A stretch of 13,699 nt of DNA from positions 1 through 13,699 of the forward strand of contig SABI01000039.1 in assembly GCA_009929055.1 (NCBI GenBank), written 5' to 3'. Each line of letters opens with the position of its first letter. Position 1 is the first letter of the stretch. The notes under the pieces were generated by a model. That model was not told the DNA's origin. It ran no database searches and was given only the letters and a program-made list of their open reading frames with translations. Positions 6,318 to 13,479 of this stretch are shown piece by piece. The position numbers were made by a program, and so were the translations under genes. This DNA is from Spirochaetia bacterium. Lineage in GTDB: Bacteria; Spirochaetota; Spirochaetia; Sphaerochaetales; Sphaerochaetaceae.

Positions 6318-7439
6318 ATGAAAAAACTAGTTTTAGTACTCGCACTCGTAATGATGACAGCTATTGTCTTTGCAGGGGGTAAAAGTGAAACAGCACCAGC
6401 ACAACAGGGGTTAAATATTGCAATTATCTCAACCCCCTCTGGAGTTGATGATGGCTCTTTTAACCAAGATAACTACAATGGTATCTTAGCCTTCATCAAA
6501 AACAACCCAGGAGCAAAAGTAACTCCTATTAGGGAACCTAGTGGTGATGTTGCTATGGCACTTAAAACAGCTGCTGATGTTGTTGCTGATTATGATGTAT
6601 TGGTATGTACAGGGTTTCAATTTGCCGGTATTGGTCAATTAGCTATTGAAAACCCAGAAACAAAATTTATTTTAGTAGACACTTATCCAACAGATGCTGA
6701 AGGTAATACAGTTGAACTACCAAACGTCTATGCTATGCAATTTGCAGAACAAGAATCGGGATTTTTTGCAGGTGTTAGTGCAGCAGTAGAGACAAAAAGT
6801 AATAAAGTAGCGGTATTAAATGGTGTTGCCTATCCATCGAATGTGAACTACCAATATGGATTTGAAGCTGGTGTGAAATATGCCAATGCAAAATTCAATA
6901 AAAATGTTGAAGTCGTTGAACTCACTAGCCAAGCTGGTACTGATGTAACAGGCACTAACGTTGGTGGAAACTACGTCGGCTCGTTTGCTGATGAAGCTGG
7001 TGGAAAAGTGGTGAGTGAACAATTAATTCAAAAAGGGGTAGACCTCCTCTTTGTAGCAGCAGGAGCAACTGGTAATGGTGCTTTCACCGCAGCTAAAGAG
7101 AGTAATGGAAAACTACGTGTTATTGGTTGTGATGTTGACCAATGGAATGATGGAGAATACGGAAATAGCAACGTTGTACTCACAAGTGTCCTTAAGAAAA
7201 TGAGTTTAAACGTAGAAAGAGCGTTGAACTCAATTCAAGATGGAACCTTCAAAGGTGGTAACATGTTGTTGAAAGCTGATACGGACTCAACAGGCTATGT
7301 AAAAACAGCTAACCGTAACCAATTAGCCTCTTCAACTATTGAAAAGCTTGAAACTGCATACAAAGAAGTACAGAGTGGAAACATTATTCCTCCTTCAAAC
7401 TTTGGTGGGTTCACCCCAGATGAATTTACGGTAAAATAG
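6318..7439 (+). CDS. BMP/PnrA-type nucleoside-binding protein of an ABC importer
   Basis: This 373-residue periplasmic binding protein is predicted to capture a purine nucleoside for the ABC importer encoded just downstream. The N-terminal 19 residues form a signal peptide ending IVFA-GG. There is no lipobox cysteine, so it is probably a soluble periplasmic protein rather than a lipoprotein like Treponema pallidum PnrA/TmpC. BMP-family landmarks are GVDDGSFNQDNYNGI (42-56, with the base-stacking Phe region), TGFQFAGIG (97-105), FAEQESGFFAGVSAA (141-155), YGFEAGVKYA (179-188), GSFADEAGGK (220-229), AAGATGNGAF (246-255) and CDVDQ (270-274). These motifs fit the nucleoside-binding branch well. 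The exact ligand is unknown; the phosphorylase-mtnA context raises the possibility of a 5'-modified nucleoside. The long Asn/Ala/Gly-rich C-terminus is ordinary. Confidence 0.93.
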   Translation: MKKLVLVLALVMMTAIVFAGGKSETAPAQQGLNIAIISTPSGVDDGSFNQDNYNGILAFIKNNPGAKVTPIREPSGDVAMALKTAADVVADYDVLVCTGFQFAGIGQLAIENPETKFILVDTYPTDAEGNTVELPNVYAMQFAEQESGFFAGVSAAVETKSNKVAVLNGVAYPSNVNYQYGFEAGVKYANAKFNKNVEVVELTSQAGTDVTGTNVGGNYVGSFADEAGGKVVSEQLIQKGVDLLFVAAGATGNGAFTAAKESNGKLRVIGCDVDQWNDGEYGNSNVVLTSVLKKMSLNVERALNSIQDGTFKGGNMLLKADTDSTGYVKTANRNQLASSTIEKLETAYKEVQSGNIIPPSNFGGFTPDEFTVK

Positions 7440-7453
7440 ATAACTGAATAACT

Positions 7454-7478
7454 TAATGGGGGGACTCTCCCCCCATTA
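7454..7478 (+). other. Strong GC hairpin between binding-protein and ATPase genes
   Basis: TAATGGGGGG and CCCCCCATTA form a perfect 10-bp stem (7454-7463 with 7469-7478) around the loop ACTCT, 14 bases after the binding-protein stop codon. TGAATA/TATTCA can extend it across a short bulge. No U-run follows. Such intercistronic hairpins commonly protect the upstream mRNA end or attenuate transcription, so the binding protein can outnumber the membrane components. Partial termination is also possible. Confidence 0.7.
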
Positions 7479-7516
7479 TTCAATAATCAGAGACGAGTGA
7501 TGAGGGAAACAGGAGT

Positions 7517-9058
7517 ATGATGGGACCTTTAATTGAATTCAAACATGTTACCAAACGCTTTCCTGGAATTATTGCTAATAATGATATCTCCCTTGAGGTA
7601 AAAAAAGGTGAAATATTAGCGATTCTTGGTGAGAATGGAGCAGGAAAATCTACCCTCATGAGTATGCTTTTTGGAATGTATCAGCCCGATGGAGGGGAGA
7701 TACATATTCATGGTAAAAAGGAGATTATCTCATCTCCTATGGTAGCAAATGAGCTCAGCATTGGGATGGTTCATCAACATTTTATGCTTGTTGAAGACCA
7801 AAGTATTACTGAAAATATTATTTTAGGAATTGAACCACAAAAACGAAAGTTTGGAATTTTCCCTTATGTTGATCTCACTAGTGCTCATAAAAAAGTGAAG
7901 GAGCTATCTAAGTTATATAAATTAGAAGTTAACCCCACTGACATTATTAAAGATATTCCCGTATCAACTCAACAGAGGGTAGAAATCTTAAAAATGCTCT
8001 ATAGAAATGCAGAAATTCTCATATTTGATGAACCAACTGCAGTATTAACGCCTCAAGAAATAGAATCCCTTTTGCACATCATAGAAAAGCTTCGAGATGA
8101 TGGCAAAACTATTATTCTTATCACCCATAAGTTAGATGAAGTAATGAAAATTGCCGACCGATGTGCAATTATTTGTAAAGGGAAATTAGTTGGCCTCCTT
8201 ACCACAAAAGAGACTACCATAAAAGAAATCTCTGCCCTAATGGTAGGACGAGAAGTAAGTATTGGAATTACTCAAACAGATCATTCTATTGAAGATGTAG
8301 TCCTTGAAGTAGAACACCTTAGTGTCATTTCACATGAACATATTACGTTAGTGGATGATGTTTCTTTTACTGTTCGTAAGGGAGAAGTTCTCTCTATTGC
8401 TGGAGTCTCTGGCAATGGTCAAGTCGAAATTGCAGATGCTATTGCTGGCCTTATCCCCACTAAGGGGGGAAGTATCCGTCTTTTAGGAAAAGAACTTATA
8501 GGGAAAGATATTCGCTCTCGAACAGAAGCAGGGATGAGCTATATACCTGAAGACAGGCACTCTGTTGGGATCATTCTTGATTTCAACTTAAGGGAAAATC
8601 TTCTTTTAAAACAATACTACAACACCCCTTTTTGTGATAATAAGGGAATTTTACAATTCGATGAAATGAATAGTACGAGTGAAAAACTTATTAAAGATTT
8701 TGATATTAGGTGCAGTGAAGGCAATAAAACTCTCACCCGAAGTATGAGTGGAGGAAATCAACAAAAAGCAATTATTGCAAGAGAAATTTATCTCAACTCA
8801 TCCCTTCTCATATTTGTACAACCAACAAGAGGACTCGATATTGGAGCAATTGATTCAATTCACCACCGTATAGATGCCTTAAGGGCAGAGGGGAAGGCTA
8901 TTCTCCTTATTTCTTTAGAATTAGATGAAATTATGGAACTTTCTGACACTATTATGGTGATGTATAATGGAAAAGTTCAAACGATTCAAAAAGCATCAAA
9001 TGTAACAAAATTACAAGTTGGAGAGTATATGATGGGGGCTCATGTTGAAAAAAAATAA
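7517..9058 (+). CDS. Nucleoside ABC transporter, double ATP-binding subunit
   Basis: This cytoplasmic protein of 513 residues carries two fused ABC domains, as in the NupO/YufO and sugar-importer families, and powers uptake through the two permeases that follow. Domain 1 has Walker A GENGAGKST (38-46), Q-loop HQHF, signature-region VSTQQRVEI (149-157, degenerate compared with LSGGQ but usual in position for this family) and Walker B LIFDEP with D171-E172. Domain 2 has a degenerate Walker A GVSGNGQ (296-302), signature SMSGGNQQK (409-417) and FVQPTRGLD, with Gln replacing the catalytic Glu, as is family-typical. Thus only one canonical site is expected to hydrolyse well. Two ATGs in tandem (7517 and 7520) could start it; AGGAG at 7511-7515 fits 7520 better. 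It overlaps the first permease by 17 bases. Confidence 0.95.
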   Translation: MMGPLIEFKHVTKRFPGIIANNDISLEVKKGEILAILGENGAGKSTLMSMLFGMYQPDGGEIHIHGKKEIISSPMVANELSIGMVHQHFMLVEDQSITENIILGIEPQKRKFGIFPYVDLTSAHKKVKELSKLYKLEVNPTDIIKDIPVSTQQRVEILKMLYRNAEILIFDEPTAVLTPQEIESLLHIIEKLRDDGKTIILITHKLDEVMKIADRCAIICKGKLVGLLTTKETTIKEISALMVGREVSIGITQTDHSIEDVVLEVEHLSVISHEHITLVDDVSFTVRKGEVLSIAGVSGNGQVEIADAIAGLIPTKGGSIRLLGKELIGKDIRSRTEAGMSYIPEDRHSVGIILDFNLRENLLLKQYYNTPFCDNKGILQFDEMNSTSEKLIKDFDIRCSEGNKTLTRSMSGGNQQKAIIAREIYLNSSLLIFVQPTRGLDIGAIDSIHHRIDALRAEGKAILLISLELDEIMELSDTIMVMYNGKVQTIQKASNVTKLQVGEYMMGAHVEKK

Positions 9059-10181
9059 TTATTGGAAAAAGTTTTTTATTTTCTGCTGTGGGCCAGGAAA
9101 ACACCAACTGTTAAGAACATCTCTCTTTTGTATTGTGGTGAGTCTTCTTACAGGCGCTCTTCTTCTCCTTATATTAAAAAAGAATCCGATAGAAGCCTAT
9201 ATGAGTATTTTACAGGGGTCTGGCATACTCCCTAAGCTTCGATATGCGGGAAAGAAAAGTCAGCTGACCGATTTCATGAGTTTGCTTAATTACACTACTC
9301 CTATGATCTTTGCAGCTCTATCTGTAGCTGTCGCCTTAAAAAGTGGAATTTTTAATATTTGTGTCTCAGGTATTATGGTGATTTCTGGTTTCATGGCTAC
9401 GGTGATGATAGGATATACCTCTATGAATCCATTACTTGCAAAACTATTAGTAGTAATCATAGGAATAGGGGTTGGAGCTCTTGTCGGGGCTCTTATTGGA
9501 TGGCTAAAATATAAGTTTAATATGAATGAAGTTGTTGTAGCGATTATGCTCAACTACATCATAAGCTATGTAGTTAGTTTTTTTATACAAACAAGGTTTG
9601 TAGATCCAATTAGTAGACAATCTGTTGAAATAGGTCAAAATGCTCGATTAACGCTCTTTAATTACGATATCTTCGGATTAAAAATGGAAATCCCTTTGAT
9701 GTTTCCCGTCGCCCTCATTGTTGTTCTTGCTTTGAGATTTTTATTAAGACGAACTAAGTTTGGGTTTGAATTACAAGCAGTAGGGTTAAATACAAAAGCA
9801 TCTAAATATGCTGGAATTCATGTAGGAAAAATCCTTGTCTCTACGATGATCATTAGTGGAGCCCTTGCTGGCCTTGCTGGGGTTACCTTTTATGTAGGAA
9901 CAAATGCATCAATACAGCCAAGGGTTCTCCCATCTCTTGGTTTTGATGCCATTGCAGTAGCATTATTAGGAAACTTAACTATGATAGGGAGTATGTTCTC
10001 CTCTCTCCTCGTCGTTATTTTTGATAGAGGAACCACCTATATGTCTTCTCGTATGTCAGTCTTACGTGAAATTGCTGCCGTGATTACAAGTATCTTGCTC
10101 TTATTTAGTGCAATAGGAATATTTTTCCGTTCTATTGCAAACAAATATGCCCAAGAACAAGAGATGGAAGGGGGAAAATAG
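9042..10181 (+). CDS. Nucleoside ABC transporter permease 1
   Basis: This inner-membrane subunit of 379 residues belongs to the BPD_transp_2 family (NupP/YufP-like) and forms half of the transport channel. A hydrophobic helix near residues 25-45 is followed by about eight or nine more. Family landmarks are ALSVAVALKSGIFNICVSG (about 92-110), NEVVVAIMLNYI, and SLGFDAIAVALLGNLTMIGS near residue 300. The usual NIG(A/V)EGQ motif is changed to NICVSGIM, removing the conserved acidic residue. The start lies inside the ATPase gene (17-base overlap), with GGGGG just upstream as ribosome-binding site, indicating translational coupling. The stop is two bases before permease 2. Confidence 0.93.
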   Translation: MLKKNNYWKKFFIFCCGPGKHQLLRTSLFCIVVSLLTGALLLLILKKNPIEAYMSILQGSGILPKLRYAGKKSQLTDFMSLLNYTTPMIFAALSVAVALKSGIFNICVSGIMVISGFMATVMIGYTSMNPLLAKLLVVIIGIGVGALVGALIGWLKYKFNMNEVVVAIMLNYIISYVVSFFIQTRFVDPISRQSVEIGQNARLTLFNYDIFGLKMEIPLMFPVALIVVLALRFLLRRTKFGFELQAVGLNTKASKYAGIHVGKILVSTMIISGALAGLAGVTFYVGTNASIQPRVLPSLGFDAIAVALLGNLTMIGSMFSSLLVVIFDRGTTYMSSRMSVLREIAAVITSILLLFSAIGIFFRSIANKYAQEQEMEGGK

Positions 10182-10183
10182 AA

Positions 10184-11143
10184 ATGGAAACAATTATTAT
10201 TGACGGGCTTGCATTCTCCTTGCCCCTTTTTATTATAGCAATTGGGGGGATTTATAGTGAAGGTAGTGGAACTATTAATTTAGCTCTCGAAGGATTGTTA
10301 GGGTTTGGTGCCTTTTTTGGTGGGTTGTGTGTTGCAATATTCACAACATTTTTACCTATTAACCCTACCCTTCTTATTTATGCTTCTCTTTTGTTTGCAA
10401 TGGTGGGTGGTGGACTTTTGGCAGCGCTACACGGCCTTATGTGTATTAAATTCAAAGCTAACCAAGTAATTAGTGGCGTGGTGATAAATATGTTAGCATT
10501 TTCTCTTACTGCGTTTTTAGCAAATCAAATTAATGCTTCTTTGTTTGGACAAGCTTCAAATAAATTTCAACTAGAAATATTTCCTAAAGTAACAATTCCT
10601 TTAGTCTCTAAGATTCCAGTGATTGGTTCTTTTTTTACTCAGTTTTACACTTTTCAAATTATAATTATTATCATTGCCCTCTTCATGTGGTATATCCTCT
10701 ATAAAACACCAATAGGAATGAGAATAAGGGCAGCTGGAGATAATCCTCAAGCTGTAGCTGCTTCGGGTGGTAATGTAAATAAAATTCGATTTTGGTCCAC
10801 GATAGTTAGCGGCGCCTTAAGTGGTCTTGGCGGTATGTGCTTTGCCTACTCTATTTTCACCAACTTCTCTCCAAGTATTTTCATGGGCTTTGGCTACCTT
10901 GCCATCGCTTCCTACATTTTTGGTAGTTGGAAAATAGGAAGAACACTCCTCGCTTGTATATTGTTTGGTTTTGCTCGTAGTGGTGGGTATGTATTGGTTC
11001 AGAAATTACAATTGCCGAGTTCTTATAGTGATTTAGTCTTAACACTTCCCTATATAGTAACGCTCGTACTTCTTATCTTCTTCTCTCATAGTAATAGGCC
11101 TCCAAGGGCTCTTGGAGAGCCATATGATCCTTCTAGTAGATGA
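10184..11143 (+). CDS. Nucleoside ABC transporter permease 2
   Basis: This second inner-membrane permease has 319 residues (BPD_transp_2, NupQ/YufQ-like) and should pair with permease 1. It shows GGIYSEGSGTINLALEGLLG near residues 21-40, the equivalent of the GG(L/I)xxERxGxxNIALEG motif with its Glu intact. Further landmarks are NQVISGVVINMLA (about 92-104) and SGGNVNKIRFWSTIVSGALS followed by GLGG near 200-225. Many hydrophobic helices alternate with short polar loops. The ATG comes two bases after the permease 1 stop, behind an AAGGGGG site. It is the last gene of the rightward set, and its TGA directly abuts the stop codon of the opposing hydrolase gene. Confidence 0.93.
   Translation: METIIIDGLAFSLPLFIIAIGGIYSEGSGTINLALEGLLGFGAFFGGLCVAIFTTFLPINPTLLIYASLLFAMVGGGLLAALHGLMCIKFKANQVISGVVINMLAFSLTAFLANQINASLFGQASNKFQLEIFPKVTIPLVSKIPVIGSFFTQFYTFQIIIIIIALFMWYILYKTPIGMRIRAAGDNPQAVAASGGNVNKIRFWSTIVSGALSGLGGMCFAYSIFTNFSPSIFMGFGYLAIASYIFGSWKIGRTLLACILFGFARSGGYVLVQKLQLPSSYSDLVLTLPYIVTLVLLIFFSHSNRPPRALGEPYDPSSR
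11097..11121. terminator. Hairpin at the convergent gene ends (possible weak bidirectional terminator)
   Basis: CTCCAAG (11100-11106) and CTTGGAG (11111-11117) pair perfectly around the loop GGCT. GGC/GCC extends the stem across a single bulged A. It sits in the last codons of permease 2 and 23 bases beyond the hydrolase stop on the other strand. Neither strand has a clear U-run after it, so intrinsic termination is doubtful. It is the only stable hairpin I see near this junction. Confidence 0.35.
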
Positions 11144-11941
11144 TTAGGGAGTAAGAAAGACAAGGGTCTCTTGCATAGCAAAGTTTCTAGAAGCATCATC
11201 TTTATCGTATGGAATAAGGTGGGTAGCATTAGGAAGATCTACATAGTGGTTATCTTTCCTCTTTGTTGCTTTTTCGATGAGCTCACCTACCCTTTTATCG
11301 ACAGTAGTATCGAGGCCTCCGGTGAATATGAGGATATGGTTATCTACCTCTCCTATTTCAGAGAGAACTTCTTTTCTTAATTTTTCTAGTTCAATAGTTT
11401 GTTTATAAAAGATATAGGACCAATATTCTTTACCAAGGTACTCATCATCCCCCTTATCTCTATTATCAAAGAAAGGAAAAGCTGGGTCTTTCTTCCATTC
11501 TACTTTTCGTTTGTCTTTGAATAATGAAAGAAATGAGAGCAAGAGTGTTGGAATAGGTCTGCATAGAAGAAGCGCTGGGGCATAAAGGACTATTTTTGAA
11601 ACACTTTTCATAGTAAGGGCTACTTTAAGGGCAATGAGGCCCCCCATGGAGTGTCCAATTAAACTAATAGTTTCATACTTGCCATCAATTTCTTTGTAGC
11701 TAGAAAGAGCTTTGTCGACCCACATAGCCCTATCTGTAGTAATAAAATCATCGCCACTAGTGCCGTGTCCCGGATAGCGTGGGACAAATACATCAAAGCC
11801 ACTTTCATATAATAATGAAGCAGGAAGGGCTAATTCTCCTGGATACCCAGTATAGCCATGAAAACAAAGAACTGCATGTTTTGCCTTCTCTTCGTGGATT
11901 AATGAAATTTCTTTAGCACAAGAACGTACGGTTTTTTCCAT
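11144..11941 (-). CDS. Alpha/beta hydrolase, carboxylesterase or monoacylglycerol-lipase type
   Basis: This cytoplasmic hydrolase of 265 residues has no signal peptide. It shows the oxyanion-region motif CFHGYTGYPGE (26-36), the strand-turn VPRYPGHGTS (53-62), a nucleophile elbow GHSMGG with Ser98, Asp211 in GGLDTTVD and His241 in NATHLIPYD. This is a complete Ser-Asp-His triad laid out as in Est30-like carboxylesterases and monoglyceride lipases. A cap of roughly 60 residues (about 125-185) lies between strands. The substrate is unknown, probably a short acyl or glycerol ester. The ribosome-binding site AGAGGT overlaps the stop of the upstream LuxR-type gene, 5 bases away, so the two are co-translated. 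Its stop codon touches that of permease 2. Confidence 0.9.
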   Translation of the reverse strand: MEKTVRSCAKEISLIHEEKAKHAVLCFHGYTGYPGELALPASLLYESGFDVFVPRYPGHGTSGDDFITTDRAMWVDKALSSYKEIDGKYETISLIGHSMGGLIALKVALTMKSVSKIVLYAPALLLCRPIPTLLLSFLSLFKDKRKVEWKKDPAFPFFDNRDKGDDEYLGKEYWSYIFYKQTIELEKLRKEVLSEIGEVDNHILIFTGGLDTTVDKRVGELIEKATKRKDNHYVDLPNATHLIPYDKDDASRNFAMQETLVFLTP

Positions 11942-11946
11942 AATTA

Positions 11947-12831
11947 TTACCTCTCGTTAAGGACATTCAATAGGTCAATTCGGCTTCTCACATTCGTTTT
12001 AGTAAATATATTTGCTATATGATTATTTACTGTATTTACTGAAATAGCAAGTTTATCACCAATTTCTTTATTCGTAAAACCCTCTTTGATGAGCAAGATT
12101 ACAGAAAATTCCCTTTCACTAATACGATATTCACCTAATCGTTCTAAGGTAATTTCATTTACTACCTCTTGAGGGATTCGTTTGAAATAGATAAAGAGGA
12201 ATACCATAATTGTAATGCTGAAGCCAAGAAAATAGAGAGGATAGAGGATGTTTCTCAAGTTTTCAAATATAAGGGAGAGGATTACTAGCGGGACAAAAGA
12301 AAAACTAATGATGATAATAGTTTTGCATACCATTCTCACATCTTTAGAAGCAATATTTTTTAAGTTTTTCAAGATAATTGATATAGTAAATATAAGGGTA
12401 ACGATAAACAATGCACTACTTAAGGTAGAAAAGAGGCCCAATCGAATAAAGATAAGATCGAGGGTACTTAATACGATAAACACTCCACTTAAACTATAAA
12501 AAAAGATGCTATAAGGGGCACTCCAAGGCTGGGCGATAACCCAGGTAGCAAAGTAGGGAATAAAGACTATTAAGAATGCTGCATTAAGGATAATTACTGG
12601 GGTAATAATATAGTTAAATATGAGGAGAATAAGACCACTGGTAAAGAGATGGATAAAAACGATGCTTATTTGCAAGAGGACGATAATAAGAAGGGATGAC
12701 AAAAAGACAATAAAATAGGGAGTCCACTCTAGTGTTTCACGCATGTGAAACACTACAGAGAGGACAAGAGCCATGCATCCAGTTGCGAATGCAAAGAGAT
12801 AGAGGATAAGATAAAGTCCTTCTAATCCCAT
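11947..12831 (-). CDS. Membrane protein with C-terminal LuxR-type DNA-binding domain
   Basis: This 294-residue predicted membrane-bound transcription factor has a hydrophobic N-terminus with about seven helices (roughly residues 5-28, 38-62, 66-99, 105-130, 134-155, 168-189 and 195-216). A linker leads to a LuxR/GerE helix-turn-helix at about 235-294. That domain contains ISEREFSVILLIKEGFTNKE, with IGDKLAISVNTVNNHIANIF in the recognition region. No receiver or ligand domain is present, so it probably senses a membrane or lipophilic signal. It starts two bases after the RloB-like gene's stop (TAA-CA-ATG) without a good Shine-Dalgarno sequence, which suggests coupling by re-initiation. The hydrolase gene follows 5 bases after its stop. 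Targets are unknown; control of its own operon is a natural guess. Confidence 0.85.
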   Translation of the reverse strand: MGLEGLYLILYLFAFATGCMALVLSVVFHMRETLEWTPYFIVFLSSLLIIVLLQISIVFIHLFTSGLILLIFNYIITPVIILNAAFLIVFIPYFATWVIAQPWSAPYSIFFYSLSGVFIVLSTLDLIFIRLGLFSTLSSALFIVTLIFTISIILKNLKNIASKDVRMVCKTIIIISFSFVPLVILSLIFENLRNILYPLYFLGFSITIMVFLFIYFKRIPQEVVNEITLERLGEYRISEREFSVILLIKEGFTNKEIGDKLAISVNTVNNHIANIFTKTNVRSRIDLLNVLNER

Positions 12832-12833
12832 TG

Positions 12834-13478
12834 TTAGTTATTTTTCATCCCAATTAATTTCTGGTTATGAGTAATATCTGCATTTCCACAATAGAGGGTA
12901 ATATCATTTAAAAGCTTTGTCATATTTACCGGTTCTAAACTCCCCAGTCTCGCTTTTGCTAAAGTGTTATAAGTTCCAGCATTTACTACTGCTTGTGCCT
13001 TATTTCCAAACAACTTAAGATGGAGTGAAGAGCCTTTGTCTAATAAATAAGATGGTTCTTTTGTAAAATCAGAGAAAATTCCTTTTAAACTTGCCTCTAT
13101 TACAGCAACATCAGTAATTGGTAGGCGTGGTGTTTGCAAGTGAAGGAGATACCATAATGAGATGTCTGGATTATTCCATGCAAGTTTTACTTTCTTCTTA
13201 TTTGCAAAACTTGTAGCCTCTTTAATATGTTCAGGGGTAATGTTCATTGCCTGAGTGCTCAAAGAAGCCCACACACTATCATAGCGGCCTCTAATTCGTT
13301 CTTTAGAAGCAACTGCAATAATATCTTCAATAGTTTTAGCCTCACTAGCCCACAGTACAGTAAGGTTTGTATATCTACAATCTTTTCTCATCTGAGAGAA
13401 GTAGAGGGACTCAGATTCTGTGCTTGTTACTATGAGAATTGTTTTTCGAGGAGCAGTGTTTATTTTTTTCCTTTTCAT
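12834..13478 (-). CDS. RloB-like protein, divergent (AbiLii-like)
   Basis: This 214-residue cytoplasmic protein is recognised as RloB-like from three landmarks in order: ILIVTSTESESLYF (14-27, family form roughly IVCEGxxTExxYF), RYDSVWASLSTQ (65-76, family form roughly YDxVWxVFDRD) and WNNPDISLWYLLHL (101-114, family form roughly SNPCFELWLLLHF). The positions that are normally acidic in these motifs are mostly replaced: T/S for the first E, S-T-Q for D-R-D and S for the E of FELW. The fold is probably kept while the presumed metal-dependent chemistry is lost or altered. An ideal AAGGAGG site lies within the end of the upstream RloA-like gene, one base before this start. RloA/RloB pairs are linked to phage abortive infection and to restriction loci; that role here is inference. 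Confidence 0.75.
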   Translation of the reverse strand: MKRKKINTAPRKTILIVTSTESESLYFSQMRKDCRYTNLTVLWASEAKTIEDIIAVASKERIRGRYDSVWASLSTQAMNITPEHIKEATSFANKKKVKLAWNNPDISLWYLLHLQTPRLPITDVAVIEASLKGIFSDFTKEPSYLLDKGSSLHLKLFGNKAQAVVNAGTYNTLAKARLGSLEPVNMTKLLNDITLYCGNADITHNQKLIGMKNN

Positions 13479-13479
13479 C

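Noticed and set aside
7961..7990. Inactivated ABC transporter because of degenerate signature and second Walker A motifs
   Set aside because: Such degeneracy (no LSGGQ in domain 1, GNGQ in place of GKS in domain 2, Gln for the catalytic Glu) is usual in this double-ATPase family.
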